Shown here: positions 46,136 to 54,691 of the stretch, in pieces | How the letters are laid out: each line of letters begins with the position of its first letter | Numbering within the stretch: the first letter of the stretch is position 1 | Source: Thiofilum sp. | GTDB lineage: Bacteria > Pseudomonadota > Gammaproteobacteria > Thiotrichales > Thiotrichaceae | Assembly (NCBI RefSeq): GCF_016711335.1 | Contig: NZ_JADJTF010000001.1 | Location: 1,984,001-2,048,000 of the forward strand | DNA length: 64,000 nt | Reading direction: 5' to 3' | Notes under the pieces: model-generated | Told to the model about the DNA's origin: nothing | What the model saw: the letters and a program-made list of their open reading frames with translations, nothing else | The model's database searches: none | Translations under genes and position numbers: made by a program

Positions 46136-47422
46136 ATGAAAATCCATCTCAAAGCCCTTGGCTGTCGTCTGAATGAAGCTGAATTAGAACAATGGTCAAC
46201 CTCCTTTCAACAAGCAGGGCATCAGGTGATGGCTACCCCAGAGCAGGCTGATGTGGTGGTGTTAAATTCTTGTGCGGTTACTACTGAGGCTTCGGCTAAA
46301 TCGAGACGTTTGCTCAGCCGACTTTATCGTGATAATCCGCAAGCACGCTTAGTCGTGAGTGGTTGTTATGCGACTTTACAGCCGAGTGAGGTAGCTAATC
46401 TGATGGGGGTGGATTTAGTAGTGCCCAATAGTACTAAAGACACCTTACCCCAACAGGTCATGGAGCAGTTTGCAGTACCTACTATGCCCTTATTAGCCAC
46501 GGATCCGGGCGAAAATACTCTATTTATGCGCGGGCGGCAGCGGGCTTTTATTAAAATTCAAGATGGGTGTCGCTATCGCTGTACTTTTTGCATTGTGACG
46601 GTCGCTCGTGGTGAGGAGCGCAGTCGTACTGAGACTGAAATTATTGAGGAAATTAATGCTTTATTTGCACAAGGAATTCAGGAAATAGTACTCACAGGGG
46701 TGCATGTGGGAGGCTATGGTAGTGATATTAATAGCTCACTGTATCAATTGGTGCAGCGTATTTTGGCTGAAACCGCTATACCGCGTATTCGCTTTGCCTC
46801 AGTAGAACCTTGGGACTTACCGCCCGAATTTTTTGCCTTATTTAGCAATCCGCGCTTAATGCCTCATATGCACCTACCCATTCAAAGTGGCGCTGATTCG
46901 ATCTTAAGACGTATGGCACGACGCTGTAAAACCACCGAGTTTAGCGAATTAGTACAACAGGCTCGCCAATCAAATCCACTGTTTACGGTGACGACCGACA
47001 TTATTGTAGGTTTTCCGGGTGAAACTGAGGCGGAGTGGCAGGAAACACTGGATTTTGTGCAGAGAATTGAGTTTGGGCATATTCATATTTTTAGCTATTC
47101 AGCCCGTGAGGGTACTAAGGCGGCACGTTTACCTGATCCTGTACCTGAAATCATTAAAAAACAGCGTAGCCAACAATTGCATCAGTTGGCGGAGCAGCAA
47201 AAATCTCACTGGCTAGCTAAACAGCATAACCACGTCGTCGATGTACTTTGGGAGCAAGCACAAACTCGTGATGGTAAACTGATTTATAACGGCTATACCC
47301 CTAACTATTGTCGTGTCGAATTACAAAGCACTAGGGTAGGGCTAGATAATCAGATTATACCAACTCGACTTATGCAGCATCCCAGCGAGACGGGTTTGCT
47401 ATTAGGAGTACTAGAACCATGA
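46136..47422 (+). CDS. mtaB: tRNA N6-threonylcarbamoyladenosine(37) methylthiotransferase MtaB
   Basis: This radical-SAM enzyme adds a methylthio group to t6A37 of tRNAs reading ANN codons. ATG 46136 gives 428 residues starting MKIHLKALGCRLNEAELEQW, the family N-terminus; the in-frame start at 46082 lies in the upstream terminator. The first cluster Cys lie in GCRLN, NSCAVT and SGCYAT, and the radical-SAM CxxxCxxC is CRYRCTFC near 145. A TRAM-like domain ends the protein. The stop overlaps the start of the lipoprotein gene (ATGA). Confidence 0.95.
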   Translation: MKIHLKALGCRLNEAELEQWSTSFQQAGHQVMATPEQADVVVLNSCAVTTEASAKSRRLLSRLYRDNPQARLVVSGCYATLQPSEVANLMGVDLVVPNSTKDTLPQQVMEQFAVPTMPLLATDPGENTLFMRGRQRAFIKIQDGCRYRCTFCIVTVARGEERSRTETEIIEEINALFAQGIQEIVLTGVHVGGYGSDINSSLYQLVQRILAETAIPRIRFASVEPWDLPPEFFALFSNPRLMPHMHLPIQSGADSILRRMARRCKTTEFSELVQQARQSNPLFTVTTDIIVGFPGETEAEWQETLDFVQRIEFGHIHIFSYSAREGTKAARLPDPVPEIIKKQRSQQLHQLAEQQKSHWLAKQHNHVVDVLWEQAQTRDGKLIYNGYTPNYCRVELQSTRVGLDNQIIPTRLMQHPSETGLLLGVLEP

Positions 47423-48000
47423 AAGTAGTCATGCGTTATATAGGTAGTGGGTTATTACTCTTACTGCTTTTAACGGGTTGTATCGGTGAGGACAGTAAGG
47501 ACCCTAAAGCGATTGCTAATCAATTTTGGAGTGCAGTGATTAGCAATGATATGGAAACGGCTAAAAACCTCACCACTTGGGAAAGTGTGCAGTATTTGTC
47601 CTATTTAAAAACAGCCCAATTAAACCCACAACGCTATGAGTTGGGTGAAATGAAGTTGATTGAAAATAATACTAAGGCTGAAATTCCTACGGTACTTCAT
47701 GGCGGTGAGCTGGGCAATGTGGCTATTCCAGTGCGCACTATCGCCGTTAAAGTGAAAGAGCAATGGCGTATTGATGTGCAAACCACTCTAGGGTCATTAG
47801 TTCAAGGGACCATGGGAGCGGTGGTGAATGAGCTAAATGGCTTATTACAACAAGGACTAAAAGGACTTGATGAGACTTTGAATAAAACCCTCGATGGTTT
47901 AGGGAAGCAGCTAAATGAAGGGCTGGATAAGATTCAAAAGGATTTGCAGATTCCGCCTCCTGTTGATAATCAGCCTGCCCCTAAAGAAGAAAGAATTTGA
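47419..48000 (+). CDS. Hypothetical lipoprotein (DUF4878-like)
   Basis: A 193-residue protein with a lipoprotein signal: a Leu-run and lipobox LLTGC with Cys at 21. The mature N-terminal half (DPKAIANQFWSAVISNDMETAKNLTT...) resembles the NTF2-like DUF4878 fold seen in many lipoproteins. The C-terminal third is an amphipathic stretch of LNGLLQQGLKGLDETLNKTLDGL type with a regular 11-residue periodicity. Its ATG overlaps the mtaB stop, so it is translationally coupled. Function unknown. Confidence 0.82.
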   Translation: MKVVMRYIGSGLLLLLLLTGCIGEDSKDPKAIANQFWSAVISNDMETAKNLTTWESVQYLSYLKTAQLNPQRYELGEMKLIENNTKAEIPTVLHGGELGNVAIPVRTIAVKVKEQWRIDVQTTLGSLVQGTMGAVVNELNGLLQQGLKGLDETLNKTLDGLGKQLNEGLDKIQKDLQIPPPVDNQPAPKEERI

Positions 48001-48318
48001 ATAGTGTTGGGTGTTAAACAACGCATTATTTTTGATTAGGCTGTCCTTGTGGCAGCCTTTTTATTGGAATCCTATTTGCTTGATAATTAAGCTGTTTAAA
48101 TTAAACCCATTTGTCATAATCTGCTATTATTAAATCAGTTCGGAATAGGTTTAGTGGCTCATCACTAGGGATAGTTAGGCTATTAAACAAGAAAATACCG
48201 ACTAGGTAGCAAATCCTTCATTTTGTCAAAAAGCTTATAGAACAGCTAGTTAGCTTCATGATACTGTGAATGGAGTGAGTGTCCTTTGTTCCCAATGCTT
48301 ATATTGCGAGTGAACGCT
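48001..48318. other. Intergenic region with terminator (318 bases)
   Basis: A terminator lies at 48038-48063. The rest is AT-rich without a clear gene, and holds possible earlier starts (TTG 48286, ATG 48295) for the following gene. Nothing else is evident. Confidence 0.6.
48038..48063 (+). terminator. Rho-independent terminator after the mtaB-lipoprotein operon
   Basis: Stem AGGCTG (48038-48043) pairs with CAGCCT (48053-48058), followed by TTTTTA. Confidence 0.82.
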
Positions 48319-48933
48319 ATGCCTAAGCTAATTATTAGACAAAATACCCCAAAAACATTAACCACCTTAAAAATTACTTGGGTAGCAGTACTAGGTTTAA
48401 TTTTAATGATTGCCGGTACTTTATGGTGGTTTCAACCTCGGCAGGAAAATTTATTACCTTTATTAAGTACGGCGGATAAAACCATCCAAACTCAATATCA
48501 AGCTACACAAACTAAACTGAATCAACTCATACAAGGCTTTAATCAGCGCTTTGGTCAAAAACAAGGCTCAAAAAACTATCATGAACAGGCTATAGCTCAA
48601 GCTGATGCGATTTTAGAGCAATTAAATCAACTGGATGAAATAGTCGAGCAAGCGAATTTACCCAGTGAAACTTTGAAAACCCTTAATACCGCCCACCAAT
48701 ATCAGCGTGATTATTGGGATACACAACGTCATTTTCAGGAGTTGCGTTTAAGTCGTTTTGAGGATGAGGCTATTTTAGCAAGTAGCCCCGTCCATCATGA
48801 GTTAGCTGTTGAGGCTGAAGCAGATGCAGTAGCGCCGACCGCTAAAAAGTTTCAATTTGCTACTCCACCAGCAGGTGTCGAGCTACCGGCCGATTTTTGT
48901 GTACCCGGTGCGAGTACTTGTAAGGCACAATAA
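48319..48933 (+). CDS. Hypothetical single-pass membrane protein
   Basis: From ATG 48319 the product is 204 residues; TTG 48286 and ATG 48295 are in-frame alternatives. One hydrophobic helix (about 19-37, WVAVLGLILMIAGTLWWF) is followed by a Gln/Leu-rich predicted coiled coil (about 50-135) and an acidic/Pro-rich tail with two Cys (FCVPGASTC). The topology suggests a periplasmic coiled coil anchored in the inner membrane. I do not recognise the family. Confidence 0.7.
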   Translation: MPKLIIRQNTPKTLTTLKITWVAVLGLILMIAGTLWWFQPRQENLLPLLSTADKTIQTQYQATQTKLNQLIQGFNQRFGQKQGSKNYHEQAIAQADAILEQLNQLDEIVEQANLPSETLKTLNTAHQYQRDYWDTQRHFQELRLSRFEDEAILASSPVHHELAVEAEADAVAPTAKKFQFATPPAGVELPADFCVPGASTCKAQ

Positions 48934-48941
48934 ATTTATAG

Positions 48942-49412
48942 CTAGCTCTCTACGAGGGCTAAAATGTAATGCCATTGTTCTGGAGTAACAGGTGTAATAG
49001 AGAGACGATTGCCGCGTTTGAGTAACGGTAAATCGGTCAATGGTTCGCTATGTTGGCGTAAGGTCGCTAAAGTGATGGGGCGCGTGAGCTTATGCACCAG
49101 TTGCACATCAACTCGTAACCACGGCAATTTTTCAGAGGTACTTTTAGGGTCAAAATAAGGACTGCTGGGATCTAGAGCACTGCTGTCGGGATAAGCCGTA
49201 GTGATAATTTGCATAATGCCCACAATGGCAGGTTCTTTACAGCTAGAGTGGTAAAAAAAGGCTAGGTCGCCGATCTGAAAGTGATCACGCAGTAAGTTGC
49301 GTACTTGATAATTGCGAATACCGTCCCACGGAGCACTATTTAGCCTTACTAGGTCATCAATACTAAAGACATCCGGCTCAGACTTCATGAGCCAATAGTG
49401 CTGTTCCATCAA
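48942..49412 (-). CDS. EVE domain-containing protein
   Basis: The 156-residue protein begins YWLMKSEPDVFSIDDLVR and continues with PWDGIRNYQVRNLLRD and GDLAFFYHSS, the thymocyte-nuclear-protein/EVE fold related to PUA and YTH domains. EVE domains bind modified bases, but the ligand here is unknown. It is convergent with the preceding gene by eight bases and shares orientation with the sulfur-globule-like gene, from which a terminator separates it. Confidence 0.92.
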   Translation of the reverse strand: MMEQHYWLMKSEPDVFSIDDLVRLNSAPWDGIRNYQVRNLLRDHFQIGDLAFFYHSSCKEPAIVGIMQIITTAYPDSSALDPSSPYFDPKSTSEKLPWLRVDVQLVHKLTRPITLATLRQHSEPLTDLPLLKRGNRLSITPVTPEQWHYILALVES

Positions 49413-49429
49413 TTAAAGCCCTATCAAAA

Positions 49430-49465
49430 CAAAAGCCCACTAGCTTAGAGCAGTTAGTGGGCTTT
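49430..49465 (-). terminator. Rho-independent terminator of the sulfur-globule-like gene
   Basis: On the minus strand AAGCCCACTA pairs with TAGTGGGCTT (plus-strand arms 49455-49464 and 49433-49442), followed by a T-rich TTTTGTTTTG. Confidence 0.85.
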
Positions 49466-49483
49466 GTTAAGCTGAAAGCTGTT

Positions 49484-49984
49484 TTATTGCTTAGCAGGAC
49501 CTGGTGTGCCTACAGCAGGTGCTGGAACAATAGGAGCAATCGGCGCTAAAGTGGGTGCTGGAGGAATAGCTAGTGGTTGCTGCATCGGTAGCTGTGGCTG
49601 CATGTTCATAGGAGCTACTGGATAGGGTTGGTAATAAGGTTGTGAATTATAACCCCAGTTAGGCATACCCATATTCATCATTGGGCCATTAAAGGGCATA
49701 GAGTAACCGTTACCAAAACCGTTACCGAAGCCATTATTAAAACCATTATTGCCAAAGAAGGGCATATTAAAGCGATTACCATTAAAGCCATTGTCATTGT
49801 TATCGAAGCTATCGAACATCTCTTCCATCCAATACATTGGCGTCCATTCTGGCCAATTACTTTCTTCGTAGTAAGGACCATAAGGGCCCATTTTCCATTC
49901 ACCATTATTACTACCGAAGAAATTGTCGGCTTGAGTAGTGCTAGTAACAGCCAAAAGCGCTAAGGCTAACAGGGTACGTTTCAT
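49484..49984 (-). CDS. Secreted Asn/Gly/Met/Pro-rich protein, probable sulfur globule protein
   Basis: Sulfur globule proteins form the envelope of periplasmic sulfur inclusions in sulfur oxidisers. The 166-residue product has a Sec signal peptide (MKRTLLALALLAVTSTTQA). The mature region holds GPYGPYYEESNWPEW and a motif WMEEMFDSF. Asn/Gly/Phe repeats (NNGFNNGFGNGFGNG) follow, and a Pro/Met/Gln-rich tail ends the protein. The composition (rich in Gly, Asn, aromatic residues; no Cys) and the MxxMFD-like motif fit the family, but low complexity makes alternatives such as another structural envelope protein possible. Confidence 0.62.
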   Translation of the reverse strand: MKRTLLALALLAVTSTTQADNFFGSNNGEWKMGPYGPYYEESNWPEWTPMYWMEEMFDSFDNNDNGFNGNRFNMPFFGNNGFNNGFGNGFGNGYSMPFNGPMMNMGMPNWGYNSQPYYQPYPVAPMNMQPQLPMQQPLAIPPAPTLAPIAPIVPAPAVGTPGPAKQ

Positions 49985-50055
49985 AATCTCTCATCCTCCA
50001 CGGGGGGTAACTGAATATATTTTTAGTATATCAGTATATTCTAATATAAGGCAAG

Positions 50056-50646
50056 TTATATAAAATGGCGCATCCCACATTCGGTCACTAAACTGTTGAG
50101 CCTTACATCCCAAGAGGCTGATTTTAAATCAGTAATTTTTTGAAACTCATAGCCTATCCCTATTAGTATAGGTTTTAGAGGGCGGGGCTTGCGATGGAGG
50201 AAAGCAAAGCTACGATCATAAAAACCGCCCCCCATGCCTAAACGTTGACCTTGCTCACCAAAGCCTAGTAAAGGCACTAAGACACTATCTAGCTGTGAGG
50301 AAAGCAAACTACGGCTTCTGCCTACTAAGGGTTCTGGAATATTAAAACGATTATTTTTAAAGCGAGTAGTGGGTGTCCATAATAACCAACGCAAGGTATG
50401 ACGGGGGCGTTGGGCCAAAATGGGTAAATAAAGCTTCTGATGCGGTTTTAATGCGCTGCGAATGAGGCACGGGTCTGCTTCTCCGCGAACAGGCCAATAT
50501 ACACCAATCGATTGAGCGTGTTGTAAACGTGGGTGATAAGCCAAACGCTGAGCTAAACGTCTGGCGTGTTGGTGTTGTTGCCAAGGCGAAAGCGTCGCAC
50601 GACGCTGTTTTAGCTGGGTGCGAATGAGTTTTAAATCAAGCTGCAT
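50056..50646 (-). CDS. ygfA: 5-formyltetrahydrofolate cyclo-ligase
   Basis: This enzyme converts 5-formyl-THF to 5,10-methenyl-THF with ATP. The 196-residue protein has the basic N-terminal start (LKQRRATLSPWQQHQ), VYWPVRGEADP near 50, and the nucleotide-binding signature LGMGGGFYDRSFAFL near 135. In many gammaproteobacteria the 6S RNA gene lies upstream; I could not identify one in the 182 bases upstream here. Confidence 0.93.
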   Translation of the reverse strand: MQLDLKLIRTQLKQRRATLSPWQQHQHARRLAQRLAYHPRLQHAQSIGVYWPVRGEADPCLIRSALKPHQKLYLPILAQRPRHTLRWLLWTPTTRFKNNRFNIPEPLVGRSRSLLSSQLDSVLVPLLGFGEQGQRLGMGGGFYDRSFAFLHRKPRPLKPILIGIGYEFQKITDLKSASWDVRLNSLVTECGMRHFI

Positions 50647-50828
50647 AGAGTATCCTCTTAAGAATAACTCTATGTTAATTAATAGGTGCTAAGTGTCTAG
50701 CTAAAAGTAATCGTGTGTTTCTGGAGCAGTCTTGGCGGTAGGGATGCCGCCTTGAAGCTTACAGAGCCGTATTAATAGCGTCTGCGGAAGAAGTGCACCA
50801 TTACTTTGGCTCAAGTACTGAATAGGAT

Positions 50829-51422
50829 CTAGCCTTTCTTCTCACAGAGTTTAAAGCTGGTTTGGTCGAGGCTAAAAATATCTCCAGCATTGAGTTGGCT
50901 AGTCTTTTCATCACCATTGCTGAGAATAGAGGTAAGTAAATAGGCATTAGGCAACATGCGTAATATAAGCTGTTCGCCTTCCTCGCCATAAAGCACGAGC
51001 GCATCGGGGGCCGGTTTGAGCGCTACTCTAGAACCACCATGACGCCCATTCATAATTTCTAGCCATGCTTTGTAGCTAAGATCGACTAGGGCTGGGCTGG
51101 TTTTAAGATGTGTCAGTTGCTCATTAATACGTGATTCGGCACTGTAACTAATAGTATGTCGACCGAGTTGAATAATATCCCCATCTTGCAGCCAATATTC
51201 CTGAATCGTGCGCTTATTGACATAGGTACTATTCGTACTGCCTAAGTCCTCTAATAAATATTTAGCGGCGCGTAAGGTAATACGTGCATGCTGATTACTA
51301 ACAGTTTTATCCCCTAATACCAAGTCACAACTCGCATGACGCCCAATGGTATAAGTATCTTGTTGCAAATTAACGCGTTTAATAATTTGATTATCCGTTT
51401 TAACGACTAGCTGCGGCATCAT
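50829..51422 (-). CDS. FHA domain-containing protein (two FHA-like modules)
   Basis: FHA domains bind phosphothreonine peptides. The first module (about 20-95) shows YTIGRHASCDLVLGDKTVSNQHARI and DLGSTNSTYVN, the full phosphopeptide-binding set. The second half (about 120-195) looks like a degenerate FHA: LEIMNGRHGGSRVAL and LNAGDIFSLDQTSFKL align, but the binding Ser/His motif is absent. 197 residues. It lies 13 bases after the lytic transglycosylase, so both are probably one operon. No kinase is in the window. Confidence 0.9.
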   Translation of the reverse strand: MMPQLVVKTDNQIIKRVNLQQDTYTIGRHASCDLVLGDKTVSNQHARITLRAAKYLLEDLGSTNSTYVNKRTIQEYWLQDGDIIQLGRHTISYSAESRINEQLTHLKTSPALVDLSYKAWLEIMNGRHGGSRVALKPAPDALVLYGEEGEQLILRMLPNAYLLTSILSNGDEKTSQLNAGDIFSLDQTSFKLCEKKG

Positions 51423-51435
51423 AGGCTCCTAGAAT

Positions 51436-52509
51436 CTAACGCCATAAAGCTTGGGGATACTGATTCAGCGCTACACGCCCCCCATACGCAGGCGGCATAG
51501 TTTGAATAATCTGCACTAAATTCGCTGCCTGTTGGCGTGGCAAAATAATACGGTTGGAGTATTCAGGCGTAGTCACACCTAAGCGGAAATAGGGATTTAG
51601 ATTGGTCAAGGTCTGAGCAGGCAATCCCGCACGGATAGCGGCTTGGCGCAAATCGATAGGCTTATTAATACGCATCTGTGCCAGTACGGGGGCATCTGGT
51701 ACATAGGGCAAATGAATGCCATAACGCTCTGGGTGGGTAATAATTTCCTTAAAAGCCAAAAGGCGCGGGATATACTCAGCCGTCTCTTTAGGTAAACCTA
51801 AATTCCAATAACTCAAACGCTGACCGGAGCGCCGCAAAGGACCTAGTGCAGTATGAATACGATTGGGCCCTGCATTATAAGCCGCTAAAGCGAGCATCCA
51901 ATCCCCCTGAAATTCTTGGCTTAGGGATTGTAAGTAATTCAATGCTGCTCCGGTGGAGGCAAAAGAATCTAAACGCCCGTCATAAACTTCATTGCGAATC
52001 AGTCCATAAGAGTTACCAGTGGTAGGCATAAATTGCCATAAACCCGCAGCACCCGCATGCGAAGCCGCATCCGGAGTAAAACCACTTTCCACTAAAGGTA
52101 GGAGCGCAATTTCAGAGGGAATACCACGACGCTCTACTTCTTCAATAATCAGATGCAAATAGCGACTGGCTTTGAGAATTAAAGTATTCATCGCCTTAGG
52201 GTTGGCCGTGTATTGGCGAATAAAGGGTTGCACGCGTGGATTGAGCGCATGATCCCCTAATTGATAATTGCGCCCAATGCGTTGCCAAATCGAATGAGGT
52301 TGATAGTGTTCAGGTGGTTGCATCTGGGGTGGCACAGGTTGCCTATTCAGAGATGCGGGATTAAAGCTCGCTCGATGTACCCATACGCCTTGTGCTCCAT
52401 AAGGTTGAAAGTGTTGGGGTTGCTCATAAGCAAAGCTAGCCGTATTGGCGCCTAAACTCACTGTGGTGGTGAGTGAGCTAATAAGTAAAGAGTTAAAACG
52501 AATGGTCAT
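51436..52509 (-). CDS. Lytic transglycosylase (SLT domain, MltD-like)
   Basis: Lytic transglycosylases cleave peptidoglycan between MurNAc and GlcNAc, forming 1,6-anhydroMurNAc. The 357-residue product has an N-terminal signal-like region (about 1-27). The catalytic Glu lies in ALLPLVESGFTPDAASHAGA near 148; GLWQFMPTTG and ALAAYNAGPNRI follow. A C-terminal stretch (LRQAAIRAGLPAQTLTNLNPYFRLG) resembles the MltD region before LysM repeats, but true LysM repeats are not apparent. It is first in an operon with the FHA protein. Confidence 0.92.
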   Translation of the reverse strand: MTIRFNSLLISSLTTTVSLGANTASFAYEQPQHFQPYGAQGVWVHRASFNPASLNRQPVPPQMQPPEHYQPHSIWQRIGRNYQLGDHALNPRVQPFIRQYTANPKAMNTLILKASRYLHLIIEEVERRGIPSEIALLPLVESGFTPDAASHAGAAGLWQFMPTTGNSYGLIRNEVYDGRLDSFASTGAALNYLQSLSQEFQGDWMLALAAYNAGPNRIHTALGPLRRSGQRLSYWNLGLPKETAEYIPRLLAFKEIITHPERYGIHLPYVPDAPVLAQMRINKPIDLRQAAIRAGLPAQTLTNLNPYFRLGVTTPEYSNRIILPRQQAANLVQIIQTMPPAYGGRVALNQYPQALWR

Positions 52510-52747
52510 ATAGTCTTCCCCGTTAGTTATTATGGTTATAAGGATGACCCAGTGATCAATGCCTGAAGGCTCTCATTGGCTTAAGGGTAAAGGTGCATAG
52601 CCCTCTAACTCCTGATATGCTCTAGCGGGTTCCAAGTGAGACCTTTAGATACCCTATACTGTACCGAGCTACGCTTAACTAGGCATTGATAAGTTACTTT
52701 GTTGTTAGTATTGCAATTAATGCCAGACTATAATCGCTACTAGATTC

Positions 52748-53536
52748 ATGAACAAGCAAAAACCGTTAAATGACATTCCGTCTCTACCTTCAGCGACGAC
52801 GGTACTACAAAGCTGGTATGAATCCCATCGCGGGCAGGCTACCTTGCAACAGCTCAATATTCCGCTCCAACGTATGACCGCTGATATATTTGGTTACTAT
52901 GCTTTAGAAATGGGCTTATTAGCCCCTCATCAAACCTTTCTCACTGAATCACGCATTAGTCACCATATTCGCTTAGGGCGCACTGATTTAACCTCACCTT
53001 TTATTGATTTAATGAGTACTTGGGAGGCATTGCCCTTTGAATTTGGAACGCTTGATTTAGTACTCAGTACCCATAGCTTGGAGTTAACTCAGCAGCCTAA
53101 ATTAGTCCTAAGCGAAATTGAGCGGGTATTAATGCCAGAAGGTCATTGTATTTTGATAGGTTTTAATCCTTTTAGTGCCTTGGGCGTGCAGCAGTGGTTA
53201 GCCAGTCCAGCGCCAAAGCAGTCTTTTCCCTCACCGTGGCAAATCAATCAATGGTTGCAGGATCTGGGGTTTGAGATAATAGAAACGAAATTATTGAGTT
53301 ATCGTCCCAATTGGGGGGAGATGCGTTTTTGGCACTATACCCGTTGGTGGGAGCGGGCGTGCCAAAAAATTCAATTACCGCTCAGCAATTTATACATCAT
53401 TCATGCTTGTAAAAAAGTGACTCCTTTAATTCCGTTGGGTGCTAAACGTAAATGGTGGCGTCCCTCGGTTTTGCGCCCTGTGGGTAGTATTGCGGTGAAA
53501 CAGACCACTTCCACTAAAAGAGCCTCCTATGACTGA
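52748..53536 (+). CDS. Class I SAM-dependent methyltransferase
   Basis: A 262-residue methyltransferase-domain protein (Methyltransf_11 type): FGTLDLVLSTHSLELTQQPKLVLSEIERVLMPEGHCILIGFNP is cut across residues 98-140 and matches motifs II-IV. The usual Gly-rich motif I is not obvious, since the N-terminal part has YYALEMGLLAP instead. Homologues of this kind commonly precede rnhA in proteobacteria. It overlaps rnhA by eight bases, so the genes are coupled. The substrate is unknown. Confidence 0.85.
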   Translation: MNKQKPLNDIPSLPSATTVLQSWYESHRGQATLQQLNIPLQRMTADIFGYYALEMGLLAPHQTFLTESRISHHIRLGRTDLTSPFIDLMSTWEALPFEFGTLDLVLSTHSLELTQQPKLVLSEIERVLMPEGHCILIGFNPFSALGVQQWLASPAPKQSFPSPWQINQWLQDLGFEIIETKLLSYRPNWGEMRFWHYTRWWERACQKIQLPLSNLYIIHACKKVTPLIPLGAKRKWWRPSVLRPVGSIAVKQTTSTKRASYD

Positions 53537-53984
53537 AGATACTCGACCTGTAGTGCACGCTTTTACTGATGGAGCGTGTCGCGGTAATCCGGGTAAAGGG
53601 GGCTGGGGGGTATTATTACGTTTTGGTGCGCATGAGAAAGAACTGTATGGCTATCAAGCCGAAACCACTAATAATCAAATGGAACTTATGGCAGCGATTC
53701 AGGCTCTTGAGGCTTTAAAGCGCCCTTGTAAAGTAATTCTAACCACTGACTCGCAATATGTACGCCAAGGTATTACGGAGTGGATAGTCGGTTGGAAGCG
53801 TAAGGGGTGGCGTAATGCCAAAGGGGATGCAGTCAAAAATAAAGAATTATGGCAACGTTTAGAGCAAGCAACCCAAGCGCATGCGCATGAGATCGATTGG
53901 CGTTGGGTAAAAGGGCATAGCGGTCATCCTGATAATGAGCGCGTTGACCAGTTAGCGAATCGTGCCATTGATGAAGGAGCTTAA
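53529..53984 (+). CDS. rnhA: Ribonuclease HI
   Basis: RNase HI cuts the RNA strand of RNA-DNA hybrids. The 151-residue protein has the four acidic catalytic residues in FTDGACRGNPGKGGWG (Asp near 12), NNQMELMAAI (Glu near 50), TDSQYVRQGI (Asp near 72) and NERVDQLAN (Asp near 137). Next gene dnaQ starts two bases after the stop; the rnhA-dnaQ pair is conserved but divergent in E. coli and co-directional here. Confidence 0.97.
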   Translation: MTEDTRPVVHAFTDGACRGNPGKGGWGVLLRFGAHEKELYGYQAETTNNQMELMAAIQALEALKRPCKVILTTDSQYVRQGITEWIVGWKRKGWRNAKGDAVKNKELWQRLEQATQAHAHEIDWRWVKGHSGHPDNERVDQLANRAIDEGA

Positions 53985-53986
53985 TA

Positions 53987-54691
53987 ATGCGTCAATTAAT
54001 TCTCGACACCGAAACCACCGGATTAGATCCCCAACAAGGGCATAGGCTCATTGAAATTGGTTGTATTGAATTAATCGACCGCCAAGTCACTGGGCGCAAT
54101 TTTCATTATTACCTACAGCCAGATCGTGAAATTGATGCAGAAGCTATAGCCGTTCACGGTATCACCAATGAGTTTTTGCAAGATAAACCGCGCTTTAAAG
54201 AGGTTGTCCCAGAGCTTATGGAGTATTTAAGAGGCGCAGAACTCATTATTCATAACGCTCCCTTTGATGTCGGGTTTATTGAAAATGAATTACGTCTGGT
54301 TGAGTTTCCCACTACACGTTTAAGCGAGATTTGTAGCGTTACTGATACCCTAGTCATGGCGCGGAATATGTATCCGGGGCAGCGTAATAGCTTAGATGCT
54401 CTGTGTAAGCGTTATGAAATTGATAATTCAGACCGTCATTTTCATGGTGCATTACTAGATGCGCGGATTTTGGCTGATGTGTATTTAGCCATGACGGGTG
54501 GGCAGGTAAGTATGGTATTAGAAACTACCTTAGATTCATGGGGTGGTGGTTCAGCAGCAGGCAAAGGTTTAAGCCATTTAGATTTAAGTCAATTGCGCGT
54601 GGTGAAAGCCAATGCTGATGAATTAGTAGCACATGAAGAGCGTTTGGTGGCGATTACTAAATCGGCTGGCAAATGCCTGTGGGTGGTTTAA
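53987..54691 (+). CDS. dnaQ: DNA polymerase III epsilon subunit (proofreading exonuclease)
   Basis: DnaQ is the 3'-5' proofreading exonuclease of Pol III. The 234-residue protein has Exo I ILDTETTGLDP near 6-16, Exo II IIHNAPFDVGFIENEL near 85 and Exo III HGALLDARILADVYLAMTGGQ near 155. The C-terminal tail carries the short region that binds the polymerase subunit. It lies two bases after rnhA and abuts the PKHD dioxygenase gene. Confidence 0.97.
   Translation: MRQLILDTETTGLDPQQGHRLIEIGCIELIDRQVTGRNFHYYLQPDREIDAEAIAVHGITNEFLQDKPRFKEVVPELMEYLRGAELIIHNAPFDVGFIENELRLVEFPTTRLSEICSVTDTLVMARNMYPGQRNSLDALCKRYEIDNSDRHFHGALLDARILADVYLAMTGGQVSMVLETTLDSWGGGSAAGKGLSHLDLSQLRVVKANADELVAHEERLVAITKSAGKCLWVV

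Noticed and set aside
50647..50828. 6S RNA gene (ssrS) upstream of ygfA
   Set aside because: Hairpins are possible, but the conserved terminal stem and central bubble could not be matched by eye; kept only as a low-interest finding.
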